Shown here: positions 37,184 to 47,405 of the stretch, piece by piece
Layout of the letters: every line of letters begins with the position of its first letter
Numbering within the stretch: position 1 is the first letter of the stretch
From: Brooklawnia cerclae
GTDB lineage: Bacteria > Actinomycetota > Actinomycetes > Propionibacteriales > Propionibacteriaceae
DNA length: 64,000 nt
Direction: 5' to 3'
Assembly (NCBI RefSeq): GCF_011758645.1
Contig: NZ_JAAMOZ010000001.1
Span: 2,666,001-2,730,000 of the forward strand
Program-made: the position numbers and the translations under genes
Notes under the pieces: model-generated
What the model was told of the DNA's origin: nothing
Seen by the model: the letters and a program-made list of their open reading frames with translations, nothing else
Databases searched by the model: none

Positions 37184-38971
37184 TCACCCCTTGCGACGAG
37201 GCTTCCGGTAGGGACGCTCACCTCTGGACGCCTCGAACGGCCGAGCCGTGTCCGACACACGGGGACCACGGGCTCCCCGCTTCGGATCCTTGCGATGGTT
37301 CGGCAGGCCGCGATCGGGCTTGATCTCGATCGGGTGGCCCGAGATCCGCGTGTGGCGGAGCCGATCGAGCACCGTCTGGTCGAGATCGGCCGGCAACTCG
37401 ACGATGGAGAAATCGGGGCGGATGGTGATCGCGCCGAAATCGTCGCGCACCAGGCCGCCCTCGTTGGCCAGCGCGCCGATGATCTGCCCGGGTTGCACGC
37501 GATGGCGGCGTCCGACCTCGATGCGGTAGGGAGCGAAGTCGCCGCGGGCGCGGGACTTCCGCGGCCGGTCGTCCGCGCGCGGCCCGCGCCCCGCGTCCGC
37601 CGAATGAGCGAGCGGGTCGTTCCCCGGGTCGAGCAGAAGCGGCGTCTCACCTTGTGCGACGACCGCGAGCGCGGCCGCGACGTCGGCCTCCGGCACGTCG
37701 TGATGGCGGACGTAGTGGGCGATGATGTCGCGGAACGCCTCGATCCGCGATGTCTCGGTGAGCGCGCTGGTGATCGCGTCGTCGAAGCGGGCCAGGCGTG
37801 TGCTGTTCACGTCCTCGATGGTGGGTAGCTGCATCTGTTCGGGCTGTTGGCACGTGGCACGCTCGATGTGCTTGAGCATGTAGCGCTCGCGCGGAGTGAT
37901 CAGGCTGATCGCATCCCCGGTGCGGCCGGCGCGCCCCGTGCGCCCGATTCGGTGCACATATGACTCGGTGTCGGTCGGGATGTCGAAGTTGATGACATGG
38001 CTGATCCGATCGACGTCAAGGCCGCGGGCGGCGACGTCGGTGGCGACGAGGACATCCAGTTCGCCGTCCTTGAGCTGACCGATGGTTCGTTCCCGCATGG
38101 GCTGTGCCACGTCGCCGTTGATCGCCGCCGCGGAGTACCCGCGAGCACGCAGCTTCTCCGCGATGGCCTCGGTCTCGTTCTTCGTGCGGACGAAGACGAT
38201 GACGCCCTCGAACGGCTCGACCTCAAGGATGCGGGTGAGCGCGTCGACCTTCTGCGGATGGGCGACGACCAGGTAGCGCTGCCTGATGTTCGTAGCGGTC
38301 GTCGTCCTCGACGTGATCATGACCTCTTGCGGGTCGTGCAGATACTGCTGCGCGAGCCTGCGGATCTGGGTCGGCATCGTCGCCGAGAACAGCGCGGTCT
38401 GCTTGTCGGGTGGCGTCTGGGCGAGAATCTGCTCGACGTCCTCGACGAATCCCATCGCGAGCATCTCGTCGGCCTCGTCGAGCACGAGGTGCTTCAGCCC
38501 GGAAAGATCGAGCGTGCCTTTCGCGAGGTGGTCCAGGATGCGCCCCGGCGTCCCGACGACCACGTGGACGCCGCGCCGCAACGCCGACAACTGGACGCCG
38601 TAACCCTGTCCCCCGTACACCGGCAGCACGTGGACGCCGCGCATCTGTGCCGCGTACGACTCGAACGCCTCGCACACCTGGAGCGCGAGTTCACGAGTGG
38701 GGGCCAGGACGAGTGCCTGCGGGCTCTTCTGGTCGATGTCGAGGTGTTCGAGGATGGGCAGTGCGAACGCCGCGGTCTTCCCGGTGCCGGTTTGTGCCGT
38801 GCCGACGACATCGCGTCCGCCCAGCAGTACCGGGATCGTCGCCACCTGGATCGGGGAGGGGGTCTCGTAGCCGAGATCGCGGATCGCCGCGAGCACGGGG
38901 CCGGTCACGCCGAGCTCGGCGAAGGCGGGTATCTCGGTGGCTGTGGATGTGGTGTCTTCTTCTGATGGCAC
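37184..38971 (-). CDS. DEAD-box ATP-dependent RNA helicase (DeaD/CsdA-type)
   Basis: A 595-residue RNA helicase. The motifs run in order: Q motif (GYETPSPIQ), AQTGTGKT (59-66), PTREL (91-95), TPGR, DEAD (165-168), SAT, ARGLDVDRI and HRIGRTGRAG. A C-terminal DbpA/CsdA-like RNA-binding domain (FAPYRIEVGRRHRVQPGQIIGALANE) is followed by an Arg/Lys-rich tail. It remodels RNA, probably in ribosome assembly and mRNA decay. GTG at 38971 is the best start; upstream sequence in frame is non-conserved. Confidence 0.92.
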   Translation of the reverse strand: MPSEEDTTSTATEIPAFAELGVTGPVLAAIRDLGYETPSPIQVATIPVLLGGRDVVGTAQTGTGKTAAFALPILEHLDIDQKSPQALVLAPTRELALQVCEAFESYAAQMRGVHVLPVYGGQGYGVQLSALRRGVHVVVGTPGRILDHLAKGTLDLSGLKHLVLDEADEMLAMGFVEDVEQILAQTPPDKQTALFSATMPTQIRRLAQQYLHDPQEVMITSRTTTATNIRQRYLVVAHPQKVDALTRILEVEPFEGVIVFVRTKNETEAIAEKLRARGYSAAAINGDVAQPMRERTIGQLKDGELDVLVATDVAARGLDVDRISHVINFDIPTDTESYVHRIGRTGRAGRTGDAISLITPRERYMLKHIERATCQQPEQMQLPTIEDVNSTRLARFDDAITSALTETSRIEAFRDIIAHYVRHHDVPEADVAAALAVVAQGETPLLLDPGNDPLAHSADAGRGPRADDRPRKSRARGDFAPYRIEVGRRHRVQPGQIIGALANEGGLVRDDFGAITIRPDFSIVELPADLDQTVLDRLRHTRISGHPIEIKPDRGLPNHRKDPKRGARGPRVSDTARPFEASRGERPYRKPRRKG

Positions 38972-39134
38972 TGCCCAACCGTAGCGCCCGGACGCGCAAG
39001 CCGCGTAGCTCCGTGTCAGCTTCGTCCACGCGGGCCGCCTGACTTCACGCGGACGCTGTCGCTTCCCGCGGGCTCCACAGCACCCGCGCGAGGCCACGGC
39101 ACCCGCGGGAACGCGGATCCCACCGTCGCCGCCG

Positions 39135-40436
39135 CTACGCGAAGAGCCGCCGGTAATCCGCCGGGGTCGACAGCGGGCCGTGCTGCCTGTGCAGTTCGTC
39201 GAGGGCCCTCGTCCTGCCCTGCGGGCTCGCGACCACAGCGGACAGGTACGCCTTCAGCTCGTCGGTCGTCGAGAACGTCCGGGAGTGATCCGGGGCTTTC
39301 GCGTACGCAGTGGGCGCCAGGACGACGAGGTTGAGGTAGTACGCGGCCTTCACGACGTCGAGGACATGGGCGCCGGCGTTGATGTCGAGGTATATCGACG
39401 CCTTGTCCAGCTCCTCGCGGATCCGCTTGTGGTTGATGGCGGGGCTCAGCGTCAGGTTCGCGTACTTCCGCGCTGAGTCGTGCAGTTTCTCGCTCATCAG
39501 TGTCAGGGCCGCGACCGAGAACGTCACGTCCGGGAACGCTTCGAGCAGTTCCACGAGTCCTGGGATCTCGTCGGTGTTGGTCAGTGTGAAGGTGCGCCTG
39601 GGGTCATAGCCGTGCTTGTCGGCGAACTGGCCGAGGTGCGAGAGGTAGGTGATGTCCAGGGCGGTGTGGGGATATCGCGCCGCGACCTTCCGCTGTAGCC
39701 GTTCGTCGAAGAAGACGACGCGCCCCAGGGCCCTGGGCCGCTCCAGCTCCATTGCCATGTTGCCCGGCACATCACCCGGCATCGCCTCCTGCCAGAACAG
39801 GGTGACGTCGGGCTCCGCCGCGCGTTTGCGCATCACGAACAACGGGTACGACAGGGAGTTGATCAGGACGCGGTCGTCCGCGAGCTGCTGGTCGTCGAGG
39901 AAATGCGAGACGAAGTCCGTCAGCGTCTGGAAGGTCAGCAGGCCGTGCCGCGACCGCATCGTGACGACCCGGGAGACATGGTTGACCTCGATCTCCCACT
40001 CCCCCGGCCCCCGGTAGACGGTTTGGTAGGCGACGCCGCTGCTGTAATACGTCGTGGAGTAGTGGTTGCCGTACCGGTCGTAATGATCCGTGTGACCGAG
40101 CGTCTGGTCCGGCAGGAGCCAGTCGACGCTCTCCACCTGACGGAACGAGTTCGCCTCGTAGTTGATCCGGCCGATCACGTATCCGTCGCGGCGTATCTCA
40201 CCGTAGATGTTCCGTCCCTGCCGGATCTCACACCACGCGGGGACGGGCACCTCGTCGAAGAACAGGGGATCGCCCTTGCGCTCGATCCCCGTGTACGTCA
40301 CGAAAGGGCACAGCGCCGCGTCCGGCAGGTCGCCGTCGTACTGGATGACGACCGGCGTGATGGCCACGTCCGCCGCAGCCAGCGACCGCATGAGCTCCTC
40401 CGTGGCGTCGTCGAAAGTGTTGAACAGCGCTAGCAC
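39135..40436 (-). CDS. gtfB: GtfB-type glycosylation co-factor (accessory Sec adhesin glycosylation)
   Basis: A 433-residue GT-B-fold protein of the GtfB (Gtf2) family. This inactive partner binds the acceptor protein for GtfA during O-GlcNAc modification of Ser-rich repeat adhesins. Family features are MLALFNTFDDATEELMRSL, DWLLPDQTLGHTDHYDRYGN, YSSGVAYQTVY and the C-terminal LSPAINHKRIREELDKASIYLDINAGAHVLDVVKAAYYLNL. It overlaps the upstream gtfA by 7 bases. No Ser-rich adhesin, SecA2 or SecY2 gene is in the window. Confidence 0.85.
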   Translation of the reverse strand: MLALFNTFDDATEELMRSLAAADVAITPVVIQYDGDLPDAALCPFVTYTGIERKGDPLFFDEVPVPAWCEIRQGRNIYGEIRRDGYVIGRINYEANSFRQVESVDWLLPDQTLGHTDHYDRYGNHYSTTYYSSGVAYQTVYRGPGEWEIEVNHVSRVVTMRSRHGLLTFQTLTDFVSHFLDDQQLADDRVLINSLSYPLFVMRKRAAEPDVTLFWQEAMPGDVPGNMAMELERPRALGRVVFFDERLQRKVAARYPHTALDITYLSHLGQFADKHGYDPRRTFTLTNTDEIPGLVELLEAFPDVTFSVAALTLMSEKLHDSARKYANLTLSPAINHKRIREELDKASIYLDINAGAHVLDVVKAAYYLNLVVLAPTAYAKAPDHSRTFSTTDELKAYLSAVVASPQGRTRALDELHRQHGPLSTPADYRRLFA

Positions 40437-41545
40437 GTCTCCCCCTCGCGGAGGAGACGTTCCCAGAGCTTCCCGACGTTCGCGGCGGTGTACGCTCCGG
40501 CCTTGCGCAGGCTCTGGTTCCGCATGTCGTCGAGCGATTCCGAGGTCAGCACCTCGACGACGGCGTCGGCCATCCGGACGACATCGCGGTCGCTGGACGT
40601 CCAGGGCACAAGGCGGCCGTTGACGCCCGACTCGACCATCTCCCTGTTCCCGTAGTCGACGTCGAATCCGACGATCGGCAGGCCCTCTGCCATCGCCTCG
40701 AGCAGAGACAACCCGAAGCCCTCGGACGTGGAGGCCGACACGTACAGTCCGTACGAGCCCAGCACCCCGTTCAGCTTCTGATGCCCCATGAGTCGCACGT
40801 AGTCCTGGGCCTGCGTCTCCCGGATGACGGCGAGCAGGCGATCACGGGCCCCTTCGCCATAGATGTCGAGGCGAAGCCCGGGCAGTGCCTTGCGGGCCGC
40901 GCTGATCGCGCGGATCAGGATGTCGATGTGCTTCTCGTCCGCCAGGCGGCTCGCGGTGACGACGGCGAGGGGATCGTACTGCTCGTGCGCCGCGGGTTCG
41001 GTGACGAATCCGACCGGGATGCACTCCACGGTGAAGTCGCCGACCGGGAATCGCGAGGCGAGCTGACCCTCCAGGACTTCTCTCTGTCGGTGAGTCGAGA
41101 CCACAAAACCGTCGACCATGTCCGGACGGGTGAACACGTTCTCGTAGTGGTTGTTCCAGAGGAGGACGCTGTCCTCGATCTGTTTGAGGTCGAAGTGTTC
41201 CGCGTGCACGATCGAGTAGATGCGACGGTTCCCGATCACCGGATAGATGCCGTCGATCACGTCCAGTGCCCTGTCCACGATCACCACATCGTCCGGCCGG
41301 CTGAGAAGGTGTTCGAAGACGAACCGGAAGAACTGTGACCGGCCATCGAGCACGACGTCACCTCGGAACGAGCTGGAGCGCCGACGGCCCTGCCTGACCG
41401 CACGGTCGTAGAGCGGCGATGCCGGCGTGATCAGCGTCCGGGTGATCTCGCGATCCCGGTGGTCGCGGTGTTCTTCGGGCTGCGGACGATCGCGTTCGGC
41501 GTCTCGTTGCTCTGGCGTGGAATCCGGATGCTCGCTACCCGTCAT
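40430..41545 (-). CDS. gtfA: GtfA-type glycosyltransferase (O-GlcNAc transferase, N-terminally short)
   Basis: A 371-residue GT4-family glycosyltransferase resembling the catalytic part of GtfA. Visible parts are VIVDRALDVIDGIYPVIGN, YSIVHAEHFD, VVTASRLADEKHIDILIRAI, GLYVSASTSEGFGLSLLEAMAEGLPIVGFD (EX7E nucleotide-sugar region) and YGNREMV. Classical GtfA proteins carry about 130 more N-terminal residues, which are absent; upstream DNA encodes the lipase on the other strand. ATG 41545 is chosen to avoid overlap, but the first ~35 residues are low-complexity and uncertain. It forms a functional pair with GtfB. Confidence 0.8.
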   Translation of the reverse strand: MTGSEHPDSTPEQRDAERDRPQPEEHRDHRDREITRTLITPASPLYDRAVRQGRRRSSSFRGDVVLDGRSQFFRFVFEHLLSRPDDVVIVDRALDVIDGIYPVIGNRRIYSIVHAEHFDLKQIEDSVLLWNNHYENVFTRPDMVDGFVVSTHRQREVLEGQLASRFPVGDFTVECIPVGFVTEPAAHEQYDPLAVVTASRLADEKHIDILIRAISAARKALPGLRLDIYGEGARDRLLAVIRETQAQDYVRLMGHQKLNGVLGSYGLYVSASTSEGFGLSLLEAMAEGLPIVGFDVDYGNREMVESGVNGRLVPWTSSDRDVVRMADAVVEVLTSESLDDMRNQSLRKAGAYTAANVGKLWERLLREGETC

Positions 41546-41593
41546 CAGCCGATCCAAGCCGCCCAGGCTCGGCGGGATGGCCGAGGCGCTGAC

Positions 41594-42805
41594 GTGGTTC
41601 GTTGGGTCACGGCCGTGGTCGTGCTCGGTCTCGCCGCCGGGGCAAGTGTCGTCAGCCACGAGTTGCGCAGCGGCGAGCCGGTGCTCGACGCGTTCTATGC
41701 AACGCCTTCAGATCTTCCGGATGAGCCGGGTCAGCTGCTGCGATCCTCGGCGTGGCCCGGTACGGCGCCGGACGGAGCGACCGTGACACGCATCCTCTAC
41801 ACCACCACCGACTCCAATGGCGCCCCCGCGGTTGCGAGTGCGATCGTGGTCCTTCCTGACCAACCCCAGGCCACTCCGCGGACCGTGATCGCGTGGGACC
41901 ACGGCACCACGGGCGTCGCACGGTCGTGTGCGCCGAGCCTGATGACCGACATGTTCCAGATTCAGGGGATTCCTGCGGTCGATGCGGCCATTGCGAACGG
42001 TTGGGCGATCGTCGCCACCGACTACACCGGCCAAGGCACTGAGGGTGACTTCCCTTACCTCATCGGCGAGGGCGAAGGACGCTCGGCACTCGACGCGGTG
42101 CGTGCCGCCCAGCAGCTCCAGGGGGCGAACCTCTCCGCGGACACCGTGATCTGGGGGCACTCGCAGGGCGGCCATGCCGCGCTATGGACGGCGAAGCTCG
42201 CCCCGACCTACGCGCCGGAACTCAACATCCTGGGCGTCGCCGCTCTCTCACCGGCCGCAGATCCATGGGCGCTCGCGAACGTCATCCAGGAGAAAGGGGT
42301 GCAGGGAGCGCTCGGCGTGATCGTGTCCTGGGTCCTCGTCCCGTACAGCCAGACGTACTCGGACGTGCGGGTCACCGACTACGTCGCGCCGGCCGGCCGA
42401 GGACTCGTCTACGAGTACGCCTCCCGGTGCGTGAAGAACACGAGCCTCCTGGTCTCGGTGCTCAGCTCGATGGCACTGTCCCAGGACCAGCCCCTCTACG
42501 TGTCCAGCCTCATCGACGACGCAGCCGGGCGACGCCTGCGCGAGAACGAGGCCACCGGGCCGTTCGACGTCCCGGTATTCGTCGCATGGGGTTCCGCTGA
42601 CGAGGTCATCCCCGCGTCCCTGCAGCACGACTATGTCGCCGAGCTCTGTTCATCCGGCCAGGCGCTCGAGTACCAGGAGTATCCCGGATATACCCACATG
42701 GGAGTCCTCGACGAAGTCTCCGGGCTTCCCCATGACCTCGTCGCGTGGACGCAGGACCGCATCGACGGGACACCGGCCGTCGACAACTGCTCGGGCCATG
42801 CCTAG
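41594..42805 (+). CDS. Secretory lipase-family alpha/beta hydrolase, membrane-anchored or exported
   Basis: A 403-residue hydrolase of the secretory lipase (LIP) type. The N-terminal hydrophobic helix VRWVTAVVVLGLAAGASVVS acts as signal or anchor. The oxyanion stretch is TVIAWDHGTTG, the nucleophile elbow is IWGHSQGGHAALW, the acid lies in FVAWGSADEVIPA and the His in YTHMGVLDE. Fungal and actinobacterial relatives cleave lipids or esters outside the cell. GTG 41594 is preferred because it begins at the signal helix; starts at 41459 or 41528 would run into gtfA on the other strand. Confidence 0.82.
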   Translation: MVRWVTAVVVLGLAAGASVVSHELRSGEPVLDAFYATPSDLPDEPGQLLRSSAWPGTAPDGATVTRILYTTTDSNGAPAVASAIVVLPDQPQATPRTVIAWDHGTTGVARSCAPSLMTDMFQIQGIPAVDAAIANGWAIVATDYTGQGTEGDFPYLIGEGEGRSALDAVRAAQQLQGANLSADTVIWGHSQGGHAALWTAKLAPTYAPELNILGVAALSPAADPWALANVIQEKGVQGALGVIVSWVLVPYSQTYSDVRVTDYVAPAGRGLVYEYASRCVKNTSLLVSVLSSMALSQDQPLYVSSLIDDAAGRRLRENEATGPFDVPVFVAWGSADEVIPASLQHDYVAELCSSGQALEYQEYPGYTHMGVLDEVSGLPHDLVAWTQDRIDGTPAVDNCSGHA

Positions 42806-42842
42806 GGGCACTACTGCCCTGAGCAGCACTCCCAACTAACCG

Positions 42843-42862
42843 CTGCGGTAGACGAACCGCAG
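42843..42862 (-). terminator. Hairpin just downstream of the tRNA gene
   Basis: CTGCGGT (42843-42849) and ACCGCAG (42856-42862) form a 7-bp stem with a 6-base loop, starting 7 bp after the 3' end of the minus-strand tRNA. It may terminate both the tRNA and the convergent lipase transcript. Confidence 0.55.
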
Positions 42863-42869
42863 ATCGTTG

Positions 42870-42943
42870 TACCCCCGACGGGACTCGAACCCGTACTGGA
42901 GCGGGTTTAAGCCGCCTGCCTCTACCCATTGGGCTACGGGGGC
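42870..42943 (-). tRNA. tRNA with UAA anticodon (Leu by anticodon), short class I form
   Basis: A 74-nt cloverleaf can be drawn. The acceptor stem is GCCCCCG/CGGGGGT (first pair G-U), with D arm GCC/GGC. The anticodon stem GGCGG/CCGCT encloses the loop CTTAAAC, giving anticodon TAA. The variable region has five bases, the T arm is ACGGG-TTCGAGT-CCCGT and the discriminator is A. CCA is not encoded. UAA specifies leucine, but bacterial tRNA-Leu normally has a long variable arm of class II type, absent here. It lies 33 bp upstream of ppx on the same strand. Confidence 0.85.
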
Positions 42944-42976
42944 GCGACCACACGCGGTCGCCGTATCGCAAACAAC

Positions 42977-43921
42977 TCAGCCGGGCAACACCTGTCCCTT
43001 CCCATCCCGCAGCATCGACAGCGCGATCCCGTCCAGGATGTCCGACTCGCTGGCCTGCAGTTCGACCCCGACGCGTTCGACCACCTCCGCGACCACCAAT
43101 GCCCCGGCGCACAATACCTTCGCCCGTTCCGGTTGCACCGGCCCGAGGGCGATCACCTCGTCCACCGACATCGCCAGCAGCCGCTCGGCAAGCGCGACGA
43201 CCTCGTCCACGCTCATGGACGAACCATGCACCAGCGATCTGTCATAGCTTGTCAAACCCAGGTTAAGAGCGGCCATCGTCGTCACCGTTCCCGCGACTCC
43301 GACGAATGTCGTGATGCCCCCGAGGTCGACACCGAGCCCGTCCAGCAGCCGTCCGACTTCGGCGCGGGCCTCGGCGATCTGGCCCGGCTCCGGAGGATCG
43401 GACAGCAGATATCGCTCCCGTATCCGCCGCGAGCCGACATCGAGGCTCTCCGCCCCATCGATCACGCCGGACGCGCTGCCCCGCACCAGCTCGGTCGAAC
43501 CGCCGCCCGAATCCATGACGAGCACCGGTTCACCGTCGATCCGCGCACCTGCCAGCGCCCCGGTGAACGAGAGCGCGGCCTCCTCGTCCCCGCTGATCAG
43601 TTCGGGGACGACGCCCAGCCGCCGCGCCACCCCGTCGAAGAACTCGTCCCGGTTCGAGGCGTCACGGGACGCCGACGTCGCCACGAACCTCGCCCGCCTC
43701 GCCCCGAGCCGCCGCAGAACAGGGACGTACTCGTCGACCGCGGCCCAGGCCCGCTGAACCGCCTCGTCGCTGAACCGTCTCGTGGCGTCGACACCCTGGC
43801 CGAGCCCGACGAAACGCAACTGCCGATCGAGTTCGACCAGCCGCCCGTCGGCGTCCTGCTCGACGACCAGCAACCGCAGCGTGTTGGTGCCCGCGTCCAG
43901 GGCAGCCACGACCTCACCCAC
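42977..43921 (-). CDS. ppx: Ppx/GppA-family exopolyphosphatase
   Basis: A 314-residue member of the short actinobacterial Ppx/GppA group (ASKHA fold). The phosphate loops are LDAGTNTLRLLVVE, MDSGGGSTELVRG and GVAGTVTTMAALNLG, and the catalytic Glu region is SGDEEAALSFTG. It hydrolyses polyphosphate or pppGpp in the cytosol. GTG 43921 is chosen because AGGAGGG sits exactly 6 bases upstream; it overlaps the DUF501 stop by 8 bases. The order eno-ftsB-DUF501-ppx is conserved in actinobacteria. Confidence 0.9.
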   Translation of the reverse strand: MGEVVAALDAGTNTLRLLVVEQDADGRLVELDRQLRFVGLGQGVDATRRFSDEAVQRAWAAVDEYVPVLRRLGARRARFVATSASRDASNRDEFFDGVARRLGVVPELISGDEEAALSFTGALAGARIDGEPVLVMDSGGGSTELVRGSASGVIDGAESLDVGSRRIRERYLLSDPPEPGQIAEARAEVGRLLDGLGVDLGGITTFVGVAGTVTTMAALNLGLTSYDRSLVHGSSMSVDEVVALAERLLAMSVDEVIALGPVQPERAKVLCAGALVVAEVVERVGVELQASESDILDGIALSMLRDGKGQVLPG

Positions 43922-44456
43922 GAGATCCCTCCTGATCGTCATCCCCATCCGTGGGCGAGCACGGCCCGTGCCAGAACTCCCCCATCATCGCGAGTGCCTC
44001 GTCCCCGATCGGGTTGGCTCCGGGCCCGGCCGCCAACGCGTGACCAACCAGCGCGTGCAGGCACTTCACCCGCGCGGGCATCCCACCCGCGCTGAAGCCG
44101 GCGATCTCCGGCACCTCGTCCCCGGGATCGGCCAGTTCCGCGCGATCGACCAGGTAGGCCTCGTGAGCCGCCCGGTAGCGCTCCGCCAACCCGGGGTCGT
44201 GCACGATTCGCTCGGTCATCTCGGCCATGATCCCGGACGCCTCCAGCCGCGAACACACCGCGACCGCGCGTGGGCACGTGAGGTAGTAGGTGGTCGGGAA
44301 CGGGCTGCCGTTGGGCAATCGCGGACGGGTCGCCAAAACCCCCGGCCGCCCGCACGGGCAGCGCCATGCGACTCCGGCGACGCCGCGGACGGGACGCCCC
44401 AGCTGCGCCTCAGCGATGACGCGGTCGTCGTCGGTGAACGGTTGGAGTCGCGGCAT
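43914..44456 (-). CDS. DUF501 family protein
   Basis: A 180-residue conserved actinobacterial protein of unknown function. The family core is visible: EAQLGRPVRGVAGVAWRCPCGRPGVLATRPRLPNGSPFPTTYYLTCPRA, with a CPCG motif, then the helical FSAGGMPARVKCLHALVGHALAAGPGANPIGDEAL. The His and Cys residues could bind a metal (inference). GGGAGA precedes ATG 44456; an ATG at 44480 overlapping the ftsB stop is an alternative. It sits between ftsB and ppx as in most relatives. Confidence 0.88.
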   Translation of the reverse strand: MPRLQPFTDDDRVIAEAQLGRPVRGVAGVAWRCPCGRPGVLATRPRLPNGSPFPTTYYLTCPRAVAVCSRLEASGIMAEMTERIVHDPGLAERYRAAHEAYLVDRAELADPGDEVPEIAGFSAGGMPARVKCLHALVGHALAAGPGANPIGDEALAMMGEFWHGPCSPTDGDDDQEGSRG

Positions 44457-44479
44457 GGGGTCTATTCTCCCACGTCGCA

Positions 44480-45169
44480 TCAGGGTCCCTCGGTGGACGA
44501 GTCGTCCGGCGACGCATCCGACGAGGCTGAGGCTGCCGTGTCGGGCCCGACAGGCTGGTTGGCCTGCTCGTCCGCTTCCTCGTCGGCGGTCGGGTCGTCC
44601 GCGGTGCGAACGCTGGCCCACATCGTCTCCCACCAGGTGGCCGCGTGCTCGCCCTCGGGCAGCTGCCCCGACCCGATCTCCTGCCCACCCGCATACGGCT
44701 CGCCGTCCGCGCCGACCACACGGAACCCTGTCTCGCCGGGCAGCACCCACCCCAGGCGTTCACGAGCCTGGATCTTGACGTATTCGGGATCGTTCCAGCG
44801 CTGGATCTCCTCCTCGAGGGAGGTGATGCTCTGCTCATGCTCGGCGATCTGCTGGCGCGCCTCGGCGATGCGGTGCTGCTGATCGAAGTAGACGCGCAAC
44901 GTCGTCGCGTAGCTCACGAGCAGCAACACCATGACGACGAGCAGAATCAAGGCACGCTGGGTGAATCTCAGGCCGCGGCGCAGGGGCGCGATGGTGCTAC
45001 CACCCGGATCGGGGGCCTGCCCGGCGGTGAGCTTCGCGGCCCCCTTCGTCCGGGACTGCCCGGCACGACCCGCCGGACGCGAGGCCGTACGCGCGCTGGG
45101 GGTGTCGGTTCCCCGGGCGCCCGGCCTGCTCGCACGCCGTCCACCATGGGACGAGTCCCTCGCCGCCAT
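44480..45169 (-). CDS. ftsB: FtsB/DivIC-family septum formation initiator
   Basis: A 229-residue bitopic membrane protein of the divisome that links FtsL and FtsQ. A basic, disordered cytoplasmic N-terminus (~68 residues) precedes one transmembrane helix (RALILLVVMVLLLVSYATT). A coiled coil (QQHRIAEARQQIAEHEQSITSLEEEI) and the family motif WNDPEYVKIQARERLGWVLPGE follow. An acidic C-terminal tail of about 70 residues is longer than in E. coli FtsB, as usual in actinobacteria. Confidence 0.9.
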   Translation of the reverse strand: MAARDSSHGGRRASRPGARGTDTPSARTASRPAGRAGQSRTKGAAKLTAGQAPDPGGSTIAPLRRGLRFTQRALILLVVMVLLLVSYATTLRVYFDQQHRIAEARQQIAEHEQSITSLEEEIQRWNDPEYVKIQARERLGWVLPGETGFRVVGADGEPYAGGQEIGSGQLPEGEHAATWWETMWASVRTADDPTADEEADEQANQPVGPDTAASASSDASPDDSSTEGP

Positions 45170-45309
45170 GCCACCCCCTCACACTTCCCCGTCCGCCCGC
45201 ACACCCTGGAACCGAAGAAGCCGCCCCGCCGCGATACGCGACAGGGGCGGCCTCGATCGGCTTGACGCCGGGCGCGACCGGTTGATCACCGGTCACATCG
45301 TACGGCGAT

Positions 45310-46653
<1,344 letters not shown>

Positions 46654-46715
46654 CTAACGGCCCGGTGCCCTTCCAACGCACGGGGCGGACAACCATGGGC
46701 GCGCGACCGCGTCCC

Positions 46716-47405
46716 TCAGTTCTTACCCTGCTCCCCGGAATCCGGGCCGGTCTCGACGCGTCGCACATCGTCCTCGAACCGTCGCAAAGCGTCGCGCGTC
46801 GCCTGGTCGGCATCGATCCCGCTCGCCTGGGCACGCTGCACCAGGACGAGGATCTGCTCGCCCACCTCGTCGGCGCCGATCGGCTCGTCCACCAGTTCGA
46901 CGGGCAGATGAACATCGCGGACGCGTGCAATCACCTTCGCCGCACGCGAGAGCGCCGCCAGCGTCGAGGGAATGCCGTCGAGGGCGCTCGTGCGCTGCTT
47001 CTCGGCGCGCTTGGCCGCCTCCCAGGCGCCCATCATGTCATCGGGGTCGTCGGTGCCCGCGAAAACCCACGGGTGGCGGCGCACCAGCTTGTCGCCGATG
47101 CCGCGCGCGACGTCGTCCAGAGCGAACCGGCCCTGCTGCTCGGCGATCTCGGCCTGCAGGTACACCTGCAGCAGCAGATCGCCCAGTTCCTCGCACAGAT
47201 CGGCGTCGGGGATGTCGGAGTCGTCGGAGCCCGCCTCGATCGCCTCGACGACCTCGGCGGCCTCCTCGATCAGATGCTTGGTGAGGCTGCGGTGCGTCTG
47301 TTCCGCATCCCAGGGGCACTCCCGCCGGATGCGACGGACGATCTGCCGCAGACGTGCGAGCTGGTCGTCACCCGGCCGGGTCTCCTCGCCCGCGGCGCCG
47401 GTCAG
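46716..47405 (-). CDS. mazG: MazG-type nucleoside triphosphate pyrophosphohydrolase, probable CTG start
   Basis: A ~229-residue housecleaning enzyme that hydrolyses (d)NTPs to NMP and PPi. I translated upstream of the first GTG (47165). The frame continues through RLRQIVRRIRRECPWDAEQT, the metal motif LIEEAAEVVEAIEAG (EExxE) and LCEELGDLLLQVYLQ (ExxD). The gene must therefore begin near 47405. No ATG, GTG or TTG occurs between the upstream in-frame stop (47415-47417) and the EExxE motif. A CTG at 47403-47405 overlaps the upstream lipoprotein stop (CTGA) and is the best start. The C-terminal half contains GDKLVRRHPWVFAG. Confidence 0.87.
   Translation of the reverse strand: MTGAAGEETRPGDDQLARLRQIVRRIRRECPWDAEQTHRSLTKHLIEEAAEVVEAIEAGSDDSDIPDADLCEELGDLLLQVYLQAEIAEQQGRFALDDVARGIGDKLVRRHPWVFAGTDDPDDMMGAWEAAKRAEKQRTSALDGIPSTLAALSRAAKVIARVRDVHLPVELVDEPIGADEVGEQILVLVQRAQASGIDADQATRDALRRFEDDVRRVETGPDSGEQGKN

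Noticed and set aside
41459-41593. Longer N-terminus for the secretory lipase from an upstream start
   Set aside because: It would overlap gtfA on the other strand and add residues before the natural signal helix; cannot be excluded entirely.
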